Of a stretch of 64,000 nucleotides of DNA, positions 25,687 to 35,804 are shown piece after piece. Where the stretch lies: contig CAYYDG010000023.1 in NCBI GenBank assembly GCA_964470555.1, forward strand, positions 1 through 64,000, read 5' to 3'. A model generated the notes under the pieces. It was given only the letters and a program-made list of their open reading frames with translations. It was not told where the DNA came from and did not search any database. The stretch is from RBC074 sp964470555. GTDB lineage: Bacteria; Acidobacteriota; Blastocatellia; RBC074. The position numbers were made by a program, and so were the translations under genes. How positions within the stretch are numbered: the stretch's first letter is position 1; every line of letters starts with the position of its first letter.

Positions 25687-26754
25687 ATGAAGAGTCAACG
25701 GAACGTTTTGCCTGTCGTTGTTGTGGCATTGATTCTCTTGCTCCCGTTCGGCGCAGATTGCCGAGTTTACGCTCAAAGTGGAACCGGCGAATTGCCCGGC
25801 GCAAAACCGACGCCGACGCCGAAACCCGGCACGAAAGCTCCGGCCAAAGCTGCCGCTCCGGTGACGCCGACGCTGGTATTCGATCAGGAAGTCAAAGGAC
25901 GGATTGATCCGCGCGGATCGGAAAAAGCCGCCAGCGGCGGGTTGTTCGAAGATCACATTTTGAACGCCAAGAGCGAAGATTTGCTGTCATTCCATCTTCT
26001 CAGTTCGGATTCGACTTTGAGATTGCAGCTTGTTGACAAGGACAACGTCGAAATTCCCGTCACCAAAGACCAGCAGGGAGTGTTCAAGATCAACACTCCT
26101 GCGGGTGGATTGCCAGCCGACGGCGAATATCGTGTGCGAATTGTTGGCGCAGCCAAAAAATCCGCCGTGCCGTTTTCGCTGAAAGTCACTCGCCTTGGTT
26201 TGACGCCGACCGTCTACAACGAACGCTTCAATCAGATTGTCATCAATTACCGCGAAAGCGATGCTGCTTCGGCAGACGACGCTCTGGCCAAACTGGAAGA
26301 ATTGGCGATGGCGGACAAAAGCAAACCAGGCGCGTTTGAATTTCTGGGCATCATTTACCTGTACAATAAAAATGATGTCGCAAAAGCCGAACAGGCCATG
26401 GAACAAGCCGTGCAGTTGAACGGCGCGGCCATCGTCAAAATCTCCTATGACGCGCAATGGCGGCGGATGGCCCGGCTGAAAAACGGGAAAACCGGTTGGG
26501 AAGAGGCGCGCACAGGTTGGCTTCGCATTCGTCCTGGCCAGGTCGAAATCACCGATCCGAGCAACAGGATTCTGGCCACCGTCGCCGGAGCGCAAGTCAA
26601 GGAATTGTCGAAAATCCTGACCGCCAGCAGCAATCTTATCAACGTGACCGGCGAACGCCGCCAGTTCGTGTTCGAACCCGGCAGCGGCACACAACAGGAA
26701 GCTGATCTGGTCATCAAACTCATTCAAAACCACGTTATGAAAAGGACGAATTAG
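25687..26754 (+). CDS. Exported protein of unknown function (PPC-like and TPR-like regions)
   Basis: 355 residues. A signal peptide ends near CRVYAQ, followed by a Pro/Thr/Lys-rich spacer. Residues about 60-165 look like a bacterial pre-peptidase (PPC) beta-sandwich (GRIDPRGSE, LLSFHLLSSDSTLRLQLVDKD, LPADGEYRVRIVG). A helical stretch (about 180-260) resembles TPRs (ALAKLEELAMADKSKPGAFEFLGIIYLYNK). The last 90 residues may be a small beta domain (GWLRIRPGQVEITDPSNRIL). The ATG at 25687 starts the signal peptide. It follows the kinase by about 30 bases and may be co-transcribed. I do not recognise a named family. Confidence 0.65.
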   Translation: MKSQRNVLPVVVVALILLLPFGADCRVYAQSGTGELPGAKPTPTPKPGTKAPAKAAAPVTPTLVFDQEVKGRIDPRGSEKAASGGLFEDHILNAKSEDLLSFHLLSSDSTLRLQLVDKDNVEIPVTKDQQGVFKINTPAGGLPADGEYRVRIVGAAKKSAVPFSLKVTRLGLTPTVYNERFNQIVINYRESDAASADDALAKLEELAMADKSKPGAFEFLGIIYLYNKNDVAKAEQAMEQAVQLNGAAIVKISYDAQWRRMARLKNGKTGWEEARTGWLRIRPGQVEITDPSNRILATVAGAQVKELSKILTASSNLINVTGERRQFVFEPGSGTQQEADLVIKLIQNHVMKRTN

Positions 26755-26797
26755 GTGGCAGATGGCAGGTGTTAGGTGACAGGTAATCTTCCGTATA

Positions 26798-26835
26798 ACC
26801 ACCGACCACCGACCACCGACCACCGACCACCGACT
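26798..26835. repeat. Short tandem CCGACCA repeat before argH
   Basis: The word ACCGACC/CCGACCA is repeated about five times in tandem immediately before the argH start. Related words occur at about 23067-23080, upstream of the kinase gene. It replaces a recognisable Shine-Dalgarno site. Confidence 0.75.
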
Positions 26836-28221
26836 ATGAATTTATGGGGAGGCCGATTTACAGGCGAAACCGACCGACACTTTGCCGCATTCAATGCCAG
26901 CTTTCGATTTGACCGCCGACTGATTTTCGCCGATTTGCAAGCCTGCGCCGTTCACGCGCGCGCGTTGGGGCGAGCGGGCGTTTTGCCCGATGCCGAAGTT
27001 GAAACCATTACGCAGGGCTTGCAGAAAATCGGTGATTTGATTGCTGACCCCGCCTTTCTGGATCGCCCGGAATTTTCCAACACCGAAGACGTTCACAGCT
27101 TCATCGAATCGCGTTTGGTCGAATTGATCGGGCAGATTGGCTACAAGCTGCACACCGGACGCAGCCGTAACGATCAAGTCGCCGTAGCCACGCGATTGTT
27201 TTTGCGCGGCGAAATCGAACGGCTGGACGACATCATACGCGACACACAACGCGCACTGATCGAACTGGCCGAACGTTACGAAAACGATCCGCTGCCGGGA
27301 TACACGCACCTGCAAAAAGCCCAGCCGATTTTGTTTGCGCATTTTCTGCTGGCTTATTTTCAAATGCTGTCGCGCGATCGGGCGCGACTGGCCGATGTCA
27401 AAACGCGAGTCAACATTTTGCCGCTCGGTTCAGGAGCGATGGCCGGAACGAATTTTCCGGTTGATCGCGAATGGATGGCGGCGGAACTTGGGTTTGACGG
27501 CGTGACGCGCAATAGCATTGATGCCGTCAGCGACCGCGATTACATCGTTGAATTCGTCAGCTTCGCCGCGCTGACGATGATGCACCTGTCGCGGCTGGCC
27601 GAAGATTTGATTATTTATTCGACACAGGAATTCGGCTTCATCAAACTCGGCGACGCCATTTCCACCGGCAGCAGTTTGATGCCGCAAAAGAAAAATCCCG
27701 ATTCGCTGGAATTGATTCGCGGCAAATCGGCGCGCGTGTTCGGTCACCAGATGGCGATGCTGACGATGGTGAAAGGCTTGCCGCTGGCTTACAACAAAGA
27801 CTTGCAGGAAGACAAGGAAACGCTGTTCGATACGATTGACACCTTGTCCGACAGTTTGCGCGTGACGGCGACCGTCTTGCGCAACATCGAACTCAACCGC
27901 GAACGCGCTAGCGCGGCGGCGATTCGTGATTACACCAACGCCACCGACCTGGCTGATTATCTGGTTCGCAAAGGCCTGGAATTTCGCAAAGCGCATGAAG
28001 TCATTGGTCGCATCGTCGTGTTTGCCATCGAACAAGGCAAGGAACTCGGCGAACTGAGTCTGGCTGAATGCCAACAGTTTTCCCCGTTGTTCGAGCAGGA
28101 TTTGTTCGACGCCATTTCGCTGGACAGTTCGCTGGCGGGCAAACGGCAAACCGGCGGAACCGCGCCGGAACAGGTTCGCCAGGAACTGGCGCGCGCAAAA
28201 GCTGAAGTGGGAACTGATTAG
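26836..28221 (+). CDS. argH: Argininosuccinate lyase
   Basis: 461 residues. It starts at NLWGGRFTGETDRHFAAFNASF as in other ArgH. It contains NTEDVHSFIESRLVELIG, KLHTGRSRNDQVAVATRLFLR, TGYTHLQ-like GYTHLQKAQPILFAHFL, and the fumarase/lyase signature GSSLMPQKKNPDS. It cleaves argininosuccinate to arginine and fumarate, the last arginine-synthesis step. No other arg gene lies in the window. Coding starts right after a CCGACCA tandem repeat, which leaves no visible Shine-Dalgarno. Confidence 0.96.
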   Translation: MNLWGGRFTGETDRHFAAFNASFRFDRRLIFADLQACAVHARALGRAGVLPDAEVETITQGLQKIGDLIADPAFLDRPEFSNTEDVHSFIESRLVELIGQIGYKLHTGRSRNDQVAVATRLFLRGEIERLDDIIRDTQRALIELAERYENDPLPGYTHLQKAQPILFAHFLLAYFQMLSRDRARLADVKTRVNILPLGSGAMAGTNFPVDREWMAAELGFDGVTRNSIDAVSDRDYIVEFVSFAALTMMHLSRLAEDLIIYSTQEFGFIKLGDAISTGSSLMPQKKNPDSLELIRGKSARVFGHQMAMLTMVKGLPLAYNKDLQEDKETLFDTIDTLSDSLRVTATVLRNIELNRERASAAAIRDYTNATDLADYLVRKGLEFRKAHEVIGRIVVFAIEQGKELGELSLAECQQFSPLFEQDLFDAISLDSSLAGKRQTGGTAPEQVRQELARAKAEVGTD

Positions 28222-28248
28222 TCGGCGAAGACTTCAGATGAATGGATT

Positions 28249-28341
28249 TCACCGCAGAGGCGCAGAGTCCCGCAGAGGTGTCGCAGAGCTTAGGTTGAAA
28301 ATCTCTGCGCTTCCTCTGCGTTCTTTGCGCCTCTGCGGTAA
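28249..28341. repeat. Inverted-repeat spacer element (GCAGAGGCGCAGAG words), copy 1
   Basis: The left arm (28249-28290) reads ACCGCAGAGGCGCAGAG and GCAGAG again. The right arm (28301-28341) reads CTCTGCG repeatedly and GCGCCTCTGCGGT. A second copy is at 51081-51168. Confidence 0.88.
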
Positions 28342-28411
28342 AGATGATTTTCAAATGTCACGCAATCTGTCTTAATTGCCCAATACCGAAATTCACACTC
28401 AAACCTGCCCT

Positions 28412-31405
28412 ATGAAAGAAACTCGAATCGTTCTTGTTGTCCTGTTGTTGTTCGCTGCTTCAGCGTGCAGCAAGGCTCCGCAAAAAAGCGCCGAACAGCC
28501 TGCCTACACCGCCCAGGAATCGCTGGCGAAAATGCACCTCAGCGAAGAGTTTAACGTCGAAATTTTCCTGACCGAACCGCAGGTAATGTCGCCGACCGAA
28601 ATGGTCTTTGACGAAAACGGGCGCATTTACGTCGCCGAAATGCTGGATTACCCGGACGATCCTCCGCCGGGCAAACCTGTGCGGTCGCGCATCAAGTTGT
28701 TGGAAGACAACGACGGCGACGGCAAATACGAACGTGTGGTTGTTTTTGCCGATCAGGTCTTGCAAGCCAGCGGCATTTTGCCGTGGAAAGGCGGTGTCAT
28801 CGTCACCAGCGCTCCTGACATTTTCTGGATGAAAGACACGGACGGCGACGGCAAAGCCGACATCAAACAGGTTTTGTTCACGGGCTTTCCAAAAGTGAAC
28901 CCCGAAGCGCGCATCACCAATCCGCGTTATGGCATTGATAACTGGATTTATTTCGCCAATCACGGACGCGAAGGTCGTATCACATCGCCCGCGCACCCTG
29001 GACGCGAAGCCTTGTTGGTTCGTGGAACGGATTTTCGGTACAACCCGACGAAAGACGTGGCGGAAAACAGTTCCGGCATTGCGCAATTCGGTTTGACCTT
29101 CGACGAATGGGGCAATGAATTCATCACTGAAAACACGACTCATTTGCGCCAAGTCGTGTTGCCGTACAAATACCTGAGCCGCGCGCCTCTGTTGGAAGTT
29201 CCTGCCGTCGCGCTGAACATTTACGAAGGTGGTGTAGTTTCAGGACAGATTTTCCCTTTAACTGGGCCGCAGGAATGGCGTAAACAGCGCACGGCTTTGC
29301 GCCAACAACGTTATGACGAACAAGGTTTGAACCGTACAGAACACGTCGGCGGATATTTCAGCGGAGCCAGTGGCGGCACGGTTTACACCGGAGACGCCTG
29401 GCCTGCGGAATATCGCGGCAGCGTTTTCACGGGCGAAGTCAGTGCCAACCTGATTCACCGCGATGTGCTGACGCCCGACGGTGTGACTTACAAAGCCGCG
29501 CGCGCCAAAGAAGGCGTGGAGTTTCTGGCTGCGGAAGATCAGTGGTTTCGCCCATGCAATTTCGCCAACGCGCCCGATGGCAATTTGTACTTCATGGACA
29601 TTTACCGGCTGTTCATCGAAACGCCCGAATCCATTCCTGAAGAAATCAAAAAAGGAATGGACTTTTATGCGGGCGATTCGCTGGGACGCATTTACAAACT
29701 GACGGTGAAAAATCCGCGCACGAAACGCGATTTGAAACCCCGGCTCGGTTCGGCCAGCACCGAAGAACTGGTTAAAACGCTTGAGCACGAAAACGGCTGG
29801 CATCGCACGACGGCGCAGCGGCTGATCGTCGAACGACAAGACAAAACTGCGATTCCGTTTTTGAAAACGCTGGTTGCCGAAACCGCTTCGCCGCTCGGGA
29901 AGGTTCACGCACTGTGGACGCTCGAAGGCTTGTCAGCTTTGGATGAATCCTTGGTGCTGGCAGCGTTAAAAGACCAGCATCCGCGAGTTCGGGAACACGC
30001 CGTGCGATTGGCGGAAAACTTTGCCAGGTCGAAACCGATTCAAGCAGCAGTGCTGGCAATGGCAAGCGATGCCGATGTGCGGGTTCAGTTTCAAACGGCT
30101 TTCACGCTCGGCGAGATGAAAGACATTCGGGCGATGGACACGCTGGCCGAGCTGGCGATGAAGCACGCGGAGAATCAATGGTTTCGACTGGCGGTCTTGA
30201 GTTCGGTCAACGATTCCGCGGCGCAGTTTTTTGCCTTGCTGCGGAAGAAAAATCCCGGCTTCGACAACAAACAACTTTTCTCGCAACTGGCAGCCTTGAT
30301 CGGAGGCAAACACGACGCAAACGAACTGGCCGGATTGTTGAAGCTGGCGGCAACGCTCAACGATCCTGAACCGACGCTCAGCGGGTTGAGCAAAGGCCTG
30401 AAGCTGGCCGATGTCAAAAATCTGCGCGTCGCCGGAGCCGAGCCGGTGTTGATGAAACTGCTCAGCAGCGACAACGAAGCGTTGCAGAAAGCGGCTTGGG
30501 AAACGGCGCGTTTTTTTGAATTGAAAGGCCTGGTGCAAAAAGCGCTGGCCGACGCGCAAAACGCCGGCTTGCCGGTGAAAACTCGTGTGACGGCTGTGCG
30601 CGCTTTGCGTGGCGGACAGTTCGCTGCGGTTTCGCCTGTGCTGGAAAAGTTACTGGCCGATCAGAATTCACCGGAACTGCAGACTGCCGCGATTGAATCG
30701 TTGGCGGCGTTTGATGATGCCAACATTGCGTCAAACCTGATTGGGCAATGGCAAAAGTTTTCGCCGGAAATCCGCCAGAAAGTGTTGGCCGCGTTGCTCA
30801 GCGATCGCGAGCGAATGAAGGTTTTGTTGAAGGCTTTGGAAGACGGAAAGATCGAACGCACGATGGCTGATCCGGCGATGCAGGCGAAGCTCTTCGATCA
30901 TCCAGACAAAGATGTGGTCGCGCGCGCGCAAGCCTTTTTCAAATCGGAAACCGACGAACGCAAAGCCATCGTTGCCAGCTATGCCGAAGCGTTGAATCTG
31001 ACCGGCGACGTCATGCGCGGTCGCGATTTGTTCGCTTCGACCTGCGCCGTATGCCACGTGCCGCAAGCGGGGCGTCCGCGCATAGGCGCTGACCTGTCCG
31101 GCATAAACAACAAAACCAAAGAAGAGTTGTTGAATTCGATCATGAATCCCAGCGAAGCCATCGAAGGCCGCTTCGTCAATTACATCCTGACAACCAAAGA
31201 CGGTCGCATCGAAGACGGCATTCTGGCCAACGAAACTTCGGGCGCCGTGACACTGCGCAACGCCGACCGCGACGTGACGATCTTGAGAAAGAACATCGCC
31301 GAAATCCGCGCTTCGACGATTTCGCTCATGCCGGAAGGTTACGAGAAAACACTGACCAAACAGCAAATCGCCGACATCATCGCGTACTTGCGCGGCGGGC
31401 TGTGA
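28412..31405 (+). CDS. PVC-type haem-binding membrane dehydrogenase lipoprotein with HEAT repeats and cytochrome c
   Basis: 997 residues. The signal peptide ends in lipobox ASAC, so it is a probable lipoprotein. The N-terminal half (about 35-450) is a beta-propeller-like dehydrogenase domain with FNVEIFLTEPQVMSPTEMVFDENGRIYVAEM and Asp-rich NDGDGKYERV and DTDGDGKADI loops. Helical HEAT-like repeats follow (about 470-850). The C-terminal haem-binding domain has CAVCH (878-882) and a likely distal Met in SLMPEGYE. The combination is known from Planctomycetes, Verrucomicrobia and Acidobacteria and suggests periplasmic oxidation of a sugar or alcohol; the substrate is unknown. Confidence 0.88.
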   Translation: MKETRIVLVVLLLFAASACSKAPQKSAEQPAYTAQESLAKMHLSEEFNVEIFLTEPQVMSPTEMVFDENGRIYVAEMLDYPDDPPPGKPVRSRIKLLEDNDGDGKYERVVVFADQVLQASGILPWKGGVIVTSAPDIFWMKDTDGDGKADIKQVLFTGFPKVNPEARITNPRYGIDNWIYFANHGREGRITSPAHPGREALLVRGTDFRYNPTKDVAENSSGIAQFGLTFDEWGNEFITENTTHLRQVVLPYKYLSRAPLLEVPAVALNIYEGGVVSGQIFPLTGPQEWRKQRTALRQQRYDEQGLNRTEHVGGYFSGASGGTVYTGDAWPAEYRGSVFTGEVSANLIHRDVLTPDGVTYKAARAKEGVEFLAAEDQWFRPCNFANAPDGNLYFMDIYRLFIETPESIPEEIKKGMDFYAGDSLGRIYKLTVKNPRTKRDLKPRLGSASTEELVKTLEHENGWHRTTAQRLIVERQDKTAIPFLKTLVAETASPLGKVHALWTLEGLSALDESLVLAALKDQHPRVREHAVRLAENFARSKPIQAAVLAMASDADVRVQFQTAFTLGEMKDIRAMDTLAELAMKHAENQWFRLAVLSSVNDSAAQFFALLRKKNPGFDNKQLFSQLAALIGGKHDANELAGLLKLAATLNDPEPTLSGLSKGLKLADVKNLRVAGAEPVLMKLLSSDNEALQKAAWETARFFELKGLVQKALADAQNAGLPVKTRVTAVRALRGGQFAAVSPVLEKLLADQNSPELQTAAIESLAAFDDANIASNLIGQWQKFSPEIRQKVLAALLSDRERMKVLLKALEDGKIERTMADPAMQAKLFDHPDKDVVARAQAFFKSETDERKAIVASYAEALNLTGDVMRGRDLFASTCAVCHVPQAGRPRIGADLSGINNKTKEELLNSIMNPSEAIEGRFVNYILTTKDGRIEDGILANETSGAVTLRNADRDVTILRKNIAEIRASTISLMPEGYEKTLTKQQIADIIAYLRGGL

Positions 31406-31419
31406 AACTGGCGAACAGA

Positions 31420-31509
31420 ATTAGTCATTAACCATTGGTCATTATCCATTAACCGAAGGGAGAAGGATTTTTACCCTGACAAATAATGGGCAATGGTTAA
31501 TGGCTAATT
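31420..31509. repeat. Inverted-repeat spacer element (CATTAACCATTGG words)
   Basis: The left arm (31420-31454) reads ATTAGTCATTAACCATTGG and ATTATCCATTAACC. The right arm (31481-31509) reads AATAATGGGCAATGGTTAAT and GGCTAAT. It lies in the spacer before the second kinase gene. Confidence 0.82.
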
Positions 31510-31612
31510 TGATGAATCGCAACTTTCCACTGACAATTGAATTTCATTTCGTCTATACTCCGCTCACCCTTTTCCAGAACGACTTTCCAACACAACTTTG
31601 AAGGAGCCAGCT

Positions 31613-33631
31613 ATGACTCGGTGCCAACGTTGTTTCGGTGAACTGTCTGAATTTGCCGTCTTTTGTCCGGCCTGCGCCCAGGTGCATGAACCCGATTTAT
31701 CGCAACTGCTGAATCATACGGTCGGAGGGCGTTACAAGCTTTACCGTCAGTTGGGACAGGGCGGGCTTTCGACGGTGTTTGCCGCGACGGATTTGCAAAC
31801 CGACAGCGTGGTGGTCGTCAAAGTCAGCGATCCGGCGCAACTGGTGCGACGCGAATTGACTTATGCGATTGATGCTGAAGCCGCGCGCAACTACTGGCGG
31901 GAAATGTTGGAACGCATGCGCCACGAAGCTGAAGCGCTGACTGGTATCGAACACCCAAATATCGTCCGGCTGTTTGACAGCGGAATGATCGGCGACGATT
32001 TGCGATTTGTGGCGATGGAGTTTTTGCGCGGGCGAACTCTGCGCGAAGAACTGGACGCGCGCGGAAAGCTGGAAATTGCCGAAGCTGTGACCATAACGCT
32101 GCAATTGTGCGATGCGCTCAGCGAAGTTCACGCGCGCGAGATCGTGCATCGAGACGTGAATCCACGAAATGTGATGCTCGACAATGGAGCGAAACTCATT
32201 GATTTCGGCATCGCCAAATTTCCCCAGCCGCCCGGAGCGCCGCCATTCACGCAGCATTCAGTGCTGAGCGGAACGGTGGCCTACGCTTCACCGGAACAAT
32301 GTCAGAGTCGCACTGTGGATCATCGCTCGGATATTTATTCGCTGGGCGTAATGTTGTATGAATTGTTGACCGGCGAACGTCCCTTCAAAGGTCGCACGCC
32401 GACGGAAATTGCGATTCATCACTTGCAGGCTGCCCCGCCACCACCGCGACAACTCAACCCGGAAATTCCGCTGAACCTGGAAAAAGTCGTCTTACGCGCG
32501 TTGGCGAAATCGCCAGAAGATCGGCAGCAAAGCGTTCAGGAACTGGCCGACCAGCTTCAGGCAAACGCGCGGCAAGTCATCATTCCGCTGATGCCGGAAA
32601 TGTCTGCGGAGGGAATGTTGCCGGATGCGGAATCCGAAGCCGAAACGGATGATAGGTTGGTTGTGGTTCGACGGCGTCGCCGCCGAGTGGCAGTGGCAGC
32701 AATGGCAATGTTGCTGGTCGTGTTGGCAGGCGCGATGTTTGGCAGACACTGGCTGGCCTCTCGCGCGTTGCCGTTGTTGGAAAGCGCTTTGCCCGGCGCT
32801 TCTTCTGCGCCAGAAGAAGCGATTGCCAGCGACGTGGATTCGCTGGAACTGGCCGCGCAACTTTCGGGCGAAACGTTGGCCGGAGGAGCGACAAAGAACG
32901 TTCCGGCAGTTTCAACCAACGCATCAGCGCAATCGTCCGGAGTTACATCTTCGCCTGTAAATTCTGGAACTTCTGGCAAAACGAATTCCGCTGATTCGAC
33001 CAGGTCTTCCGGCGCAAATACTTCTGCACCGACGTTGAAAACATCCAGGTCGAGTTCGCAACCAGCGGCGACTCCGGCGGTTGTGGTTGCCAAACCGCCG
33101 CAAACTCCGAATCCGCCGTCAAATCAGCCTGAAAGCGCGTCAACACGGCACAAGACTGACGAACGCAAAACCGGACAACGAGAGCAGGATCATTCGGCAA
33201 ACGCCTCCAATGGAACAGTCACTCGTGAAGACGCCTCGACAGCCAAGCGTGATCGGATAGCCAACAATCGCCCGCGCGATGAAGAGCCGCAACGTCGTCA
33301 ACCGGAAGTCAGGCGGGAATCACAGGAAACAGTTTCTGACCACGAGGAACCGGACGATGCCGGTTACGATTCGCAACAGATCGGCCCGAAGCTGATTCAA
33401 TGGAGCGGCAAAGTGCGCGGCGAACGCGAAGTGACGATTGATTTGCCGGGAACATCCGGCACGCTGGAAATTCCCCGCGTGTATCGCAATCGTGTGGCGA
33501 TGATCGAACCGCCGAGCGCGTCCAATCGCTGGCGATATGCGCGATTGCGTGTCTTCGGCGACGGTGGCGTTTCCTTTGTGGTTCGCTGGTGGCCTAATCC
33601 AGGCCCCATGTCTCGCATTGCCGGACGTTGA
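31613..33631 (+). CDS. Zinc-ribbon Ser/Thr protein kinase
   Basis: 672 residues. The N-terminal zinc ribbon is CQRCFGELSEFAVFCPAC. The kinase domain (about 38-310) has GQGGLSTVFAA, Lys in VVVKVSD, catalytic loop HRDVNPRNVML (Asn in the place of the usual Lys two after Asp), DFGIAKF, and SPEQCQS. A single membrane helix (about 365-385, VAVAAMAMLLVVLAGAMFG) follows a basic stretch. A Ser/Thr/Pro-rich low-complexity linker leads to a C-terminal beta-rich domain of about 90 residues that I do not recognise (KLIQWSGKVRGEREVTIDLPG). The HRDVN change removes the conserved Lys and may lower activity. Start ATG 31613 has AAGGAG upstream. Confidence 0.85.
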   Translation: MTRCQRCFGELSEFAVFCPACAQVHEPDLSQLLNHTVGGRYKLYRQLGQGGLSTVFAATDLQTDSVVVVKVSDPAQLVRRELTYAIDAEAARNYWREMLERMRHEAEALTGIEHPNIVRLFDSGMIGDDLRFVAMEFLRGRTLREELDARGKLEIAEAVTITLQLCDALSEVHAREIVHRDVNPRNVMLDNGAKLIDFGIAKFPQPPGAPPFTQHSVLSGTVAYASPEQCQSRTVDHRSDIYSLGVMLYELLTGERPFKGRTPTEIAIHHLQAAPPPPRQLNPEIPLNLEKVVLRALAKSPEDRQQSVQELADQLQANARQVIIPLMPEMSAEGMLPDAESEAETDDRLVVVRRRRRRVAVAAMAMLLVVLAGAMFGRHWLASRALPLLESALPGASSAPEEAIASDVDSLELAAQLSGETLAGGATKNVPAVSTNASAQSSGVTSSPVNSGTSGKTNSADSTRSSGANTSAPTLKTSRSSSQPAATPAVVVAKPPQTPNPPSNQPESASTRHKTDERKTGQREQDHSANASNGTVTREDASTAKRDRIANNRPRDEEPQRRQPEVRRESQETVSDHEEPDDAGYDSQQIGPKLIQWSGKVRGEREVTIDLPGTSGTLEIPRVYRNRVAMIEPPSASNRWRYARLRVFGDGGVSFVVRWWPNPGPMSRIAGR

Positions 33632-33771
33632 GTTTTGAATCGTTCGCCAACTGCAAGTACCATTGCCGCGTGCTTACAAAACGAATACCAGAGCGAGTAT
33701 TGGATTGCGCCGAACGACAAGAACGATTCACGAACCGATTGGAACATCGGTTCTACTTTCGGGAGAACACA

Positions 33772-35766
33772 ATGGACTTGCAAACCACGGCTCAGCCAAT
33801 TTCGACGACCGCCGGAACACTACAATTTCAACGACTGGCAATTGCGTTGCTGATGCTGTTGTCGCTTTCCAGCGTTGTTGGCGCCCAAGCTCCGGCGCAA
33901 GGTTCGCGGTTGTTCGTCGCTCCGCTGCTTCCCAGCGGAGTCGCTTCCATCAATCAGGGCATTTCGGTCGAAATCAAACTGCTCGATCCGCGCGGAACAC
34001 AAACGCCCGCTCCCGCAAACTTCAAACTGACATTGACGGCGACGACGCTCAACGATTTGAACGCCGCGAAACGCGTCGCTCAAAGGCAAACCAGGTCTCA
34101 ACTGGACAGGTCAGGAATCCTGCTGGGCAAAACCAGCGAAGCGGCGATCATTCAAGGCGAATTTCCCGCCGGAGCCAGCAGCATCTGGATCAGCGTCAAA
34201 TCTGAACGCGGCGGTGTAGTTCGTCTTTTTGCCGAAGCAGAAAGGCTGATTACCGGCAGCTCCACCATCAATGTTCATGGTCCAGTCCGGTTGGCCATCG
34301 CGGCCAATCCGGCTTCGATTTCGCGCTCTTCCATTGTCAAGGTGGAAATTTCGCTGCTCGATTTTCGCGGAGTCAAAGTCAAAGCCGACGCCGATTACCA
34401 ATTGACCGTCACCGCCACATTGCTCAGCAGTTTCAGCGAAGTCACTCAAGCCATGTCGGCGAGCGCCGTTCAGCAAGCCAACCGAAACAAGATGGTTTTG
34501 ATTTCCAGACCGCTGGACGGCCAGATATTGACACTGCCCAAAAATCAACAATGGGCGAAAGTGACTGGCAAATTTGCCAAAGACAAGGACAAGGTCACGC
34601 TGACTTTTAGAAGTTTCGTCCCAGGCACGGTTCGTTTGTATGTCGAAGCCCCGGGCCTGGTCACTGCCGGATTGCCTGTTGCCGTGGCGATGAATCAAAC
34701 GGAATTTCCGGCGAACGACGCTTTCAATGTTTTCAGCCTTGCGCCGGCAATGCCTAAACTGATTCCAGCATTCTGGCAACCGCCCGCTGATGCTCCCAAA
34801 CCGAGCCGACTGAAAATCGAAGGTTACAACGTCAACGAAGTGATACGGGATTCTTATCGGTTCAAGGTGTTTCTGCTGGATCAAAATGAAATGCCGATAA
34901 ATGCCACTGTGGAAATTCCGATTTCATTGAAACTCGGCGGTGCTGTCAGAGGAAAGGTCGAATTTAATCAGGTTCGAGTCAGCATTCCCGCCGGAAACAG
35001 CGTCAGTTTGCCAGTTGACCTGAAATCGAATTGCCATCCGAACGTAGACCTGGTTGTCGAATCTCAAGTTGCGGGAATTGCTTCGGATCATCTGGAGTTG
35101 AATTTCAATCCTCCGCGGCGGGCGACTCGGCTTGGAATGATTCCTTCGCCGGGGCGACAAATCGCCAGCGGATTGAACGCCATCAATTTGTCTGTCACTG
35201 CCTTCAACGATTGCGGAGACGCCATCACCGCTCAGGATGAAAATCTCGGCGCGGGACGTTCGGTGTTTTTCACCTATGATCGGTATTTGAATTTCGACAA
35301 GGACGATCCGACGTTGTTTATCCCAGCGGACAAAGCTTCGGAAGTGAAAAAGGTATTCTCATCCCATTCCGTCGCGCAGATGGAAATCACCGGGACGGAT
35401 CAAATCAGCCAGGTCCAGGGAAAAGCTCCGGTCTCGTTTTACTTTCCCTGGCGGGAATTGTTTGCCGCAATGTTCGGCGGGTTGATCTGGCCATTGATTG
35501 CCGCGTTGCCGAAATTCGACGTGAAAGGATTGGTCAGAGGCGGATTCAGTGGAATCGTCATGTTTGGGCTGGCGTTGTTTGGCGCAATTGTCACCGAACA
35601 GGCCAAGCTCGGCGAATTGACCGTCAACCTGTTGCGGCTTCCGGTCAGCAGTTGGTTCCCGGCGGCCATCATGGGCTTCATAGGGTTTTTGATGCTGGAA
35701 GGCGCATTGACGCTGAAAGCCTTTCTGAAAAAATCAGTCATCGGAAAAAACGAAAGCGAAGCTTGA
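33772..35766 (+). CDS. Membrane-anchored protein with tandem beta-sandwich repeats, unknown function
   Basis: 664 residues. It has an N-terminal hydrophobic signal/anchor (about 20-38, ending VVGAQ). At least two, perhaps three, tandem repeats share a core pattern: VEIKLLDPRGTQ...FKLTLTATTL, VEISLLDFRGVK...YQLTVTATLL, and FKVFLLDQNEMP...IPISLKL. They look like Ig-like or invasin-like sandwiches. Three hydrophobic segments close the protein (about 560-655). The ATG at 33772 with GGGAG upstream is chosen; 140 bases separate it from the kinase gene. It may be a periplasmic partner of the kinase, but this is only inferred from position. Confidence 0.6.
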   Translation: MDLQTTAQPISTTAGTLQFQRLAIALLMLLSLSSVVGAQAPAQGSRLFVAPLLPSGVASINQGISVEIKLLDPRGTQTPAPANFKLTLTATTLNDLNAAKRVAQRQTRSQLDRSGILLGKTSEAAIIQGEFPAGASSIWISVKSERGGVVRLFAEAERLITGSSTINVHGPVRLAIAANPASISRSSIVKVEISLLDFRGVKVKADADYQLTVTATLLSSFSEVTQAMSASAVQQANRNKMVLISRPLDGQILTLPKNQQWAKVTGKFAKDKDKVTLTFRSFVPGTVRLYVEAPGLVTAGLPVAVAMNQTEFPANDAFNVFSLAPAMPKLIPAFWQPPADAPKPSRLKIEGYNVNEVIRDSYRFKVFLLDQNEMPINATVEIPISLKLGGAVRGKVEFNQVRVSIPAGNSVSLPVDLKSNCHPNVDLVVESQVAGIASDHLELNFNPPRRATRLGMIPSPGRQIASGLNAINLSVTAFNDCGDAITAQDENLGAGRSVFFTYDRYLNFDKDDPTLFIPADKASEVKKVFSSHSVAQMEITGTDQISQVQGKAPVSFYFPWRELFAAMFGGLIWPLIAALPKFDVKGLVRGGFSGIVMFGLALFGAIVTEQAKLGELTVNLLRLPVSSWFPAAIMGFIGFLMLEGALTLKAFLKKSVIGKNESEA

Positions 35767-35804
35767 TGGTTCAAGCCTCGCTCTCAGTCACATCAAATCA
35801 ATTT

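Noticed and set aside
26798..26835. Tandem CCGACCA repeat considered as a CRISPR array
   Set aside because: The units are seven bases with no spacers and no cas genes are near; it is a simple tandem repeat.
33628..33771. Upstream extension of the beta-repeat protein overlapping the kinase stop
   Set aside because: The extension precedes a proper Shine-Dalgarno site and signal sequence at 33772 and has no protein-like features.
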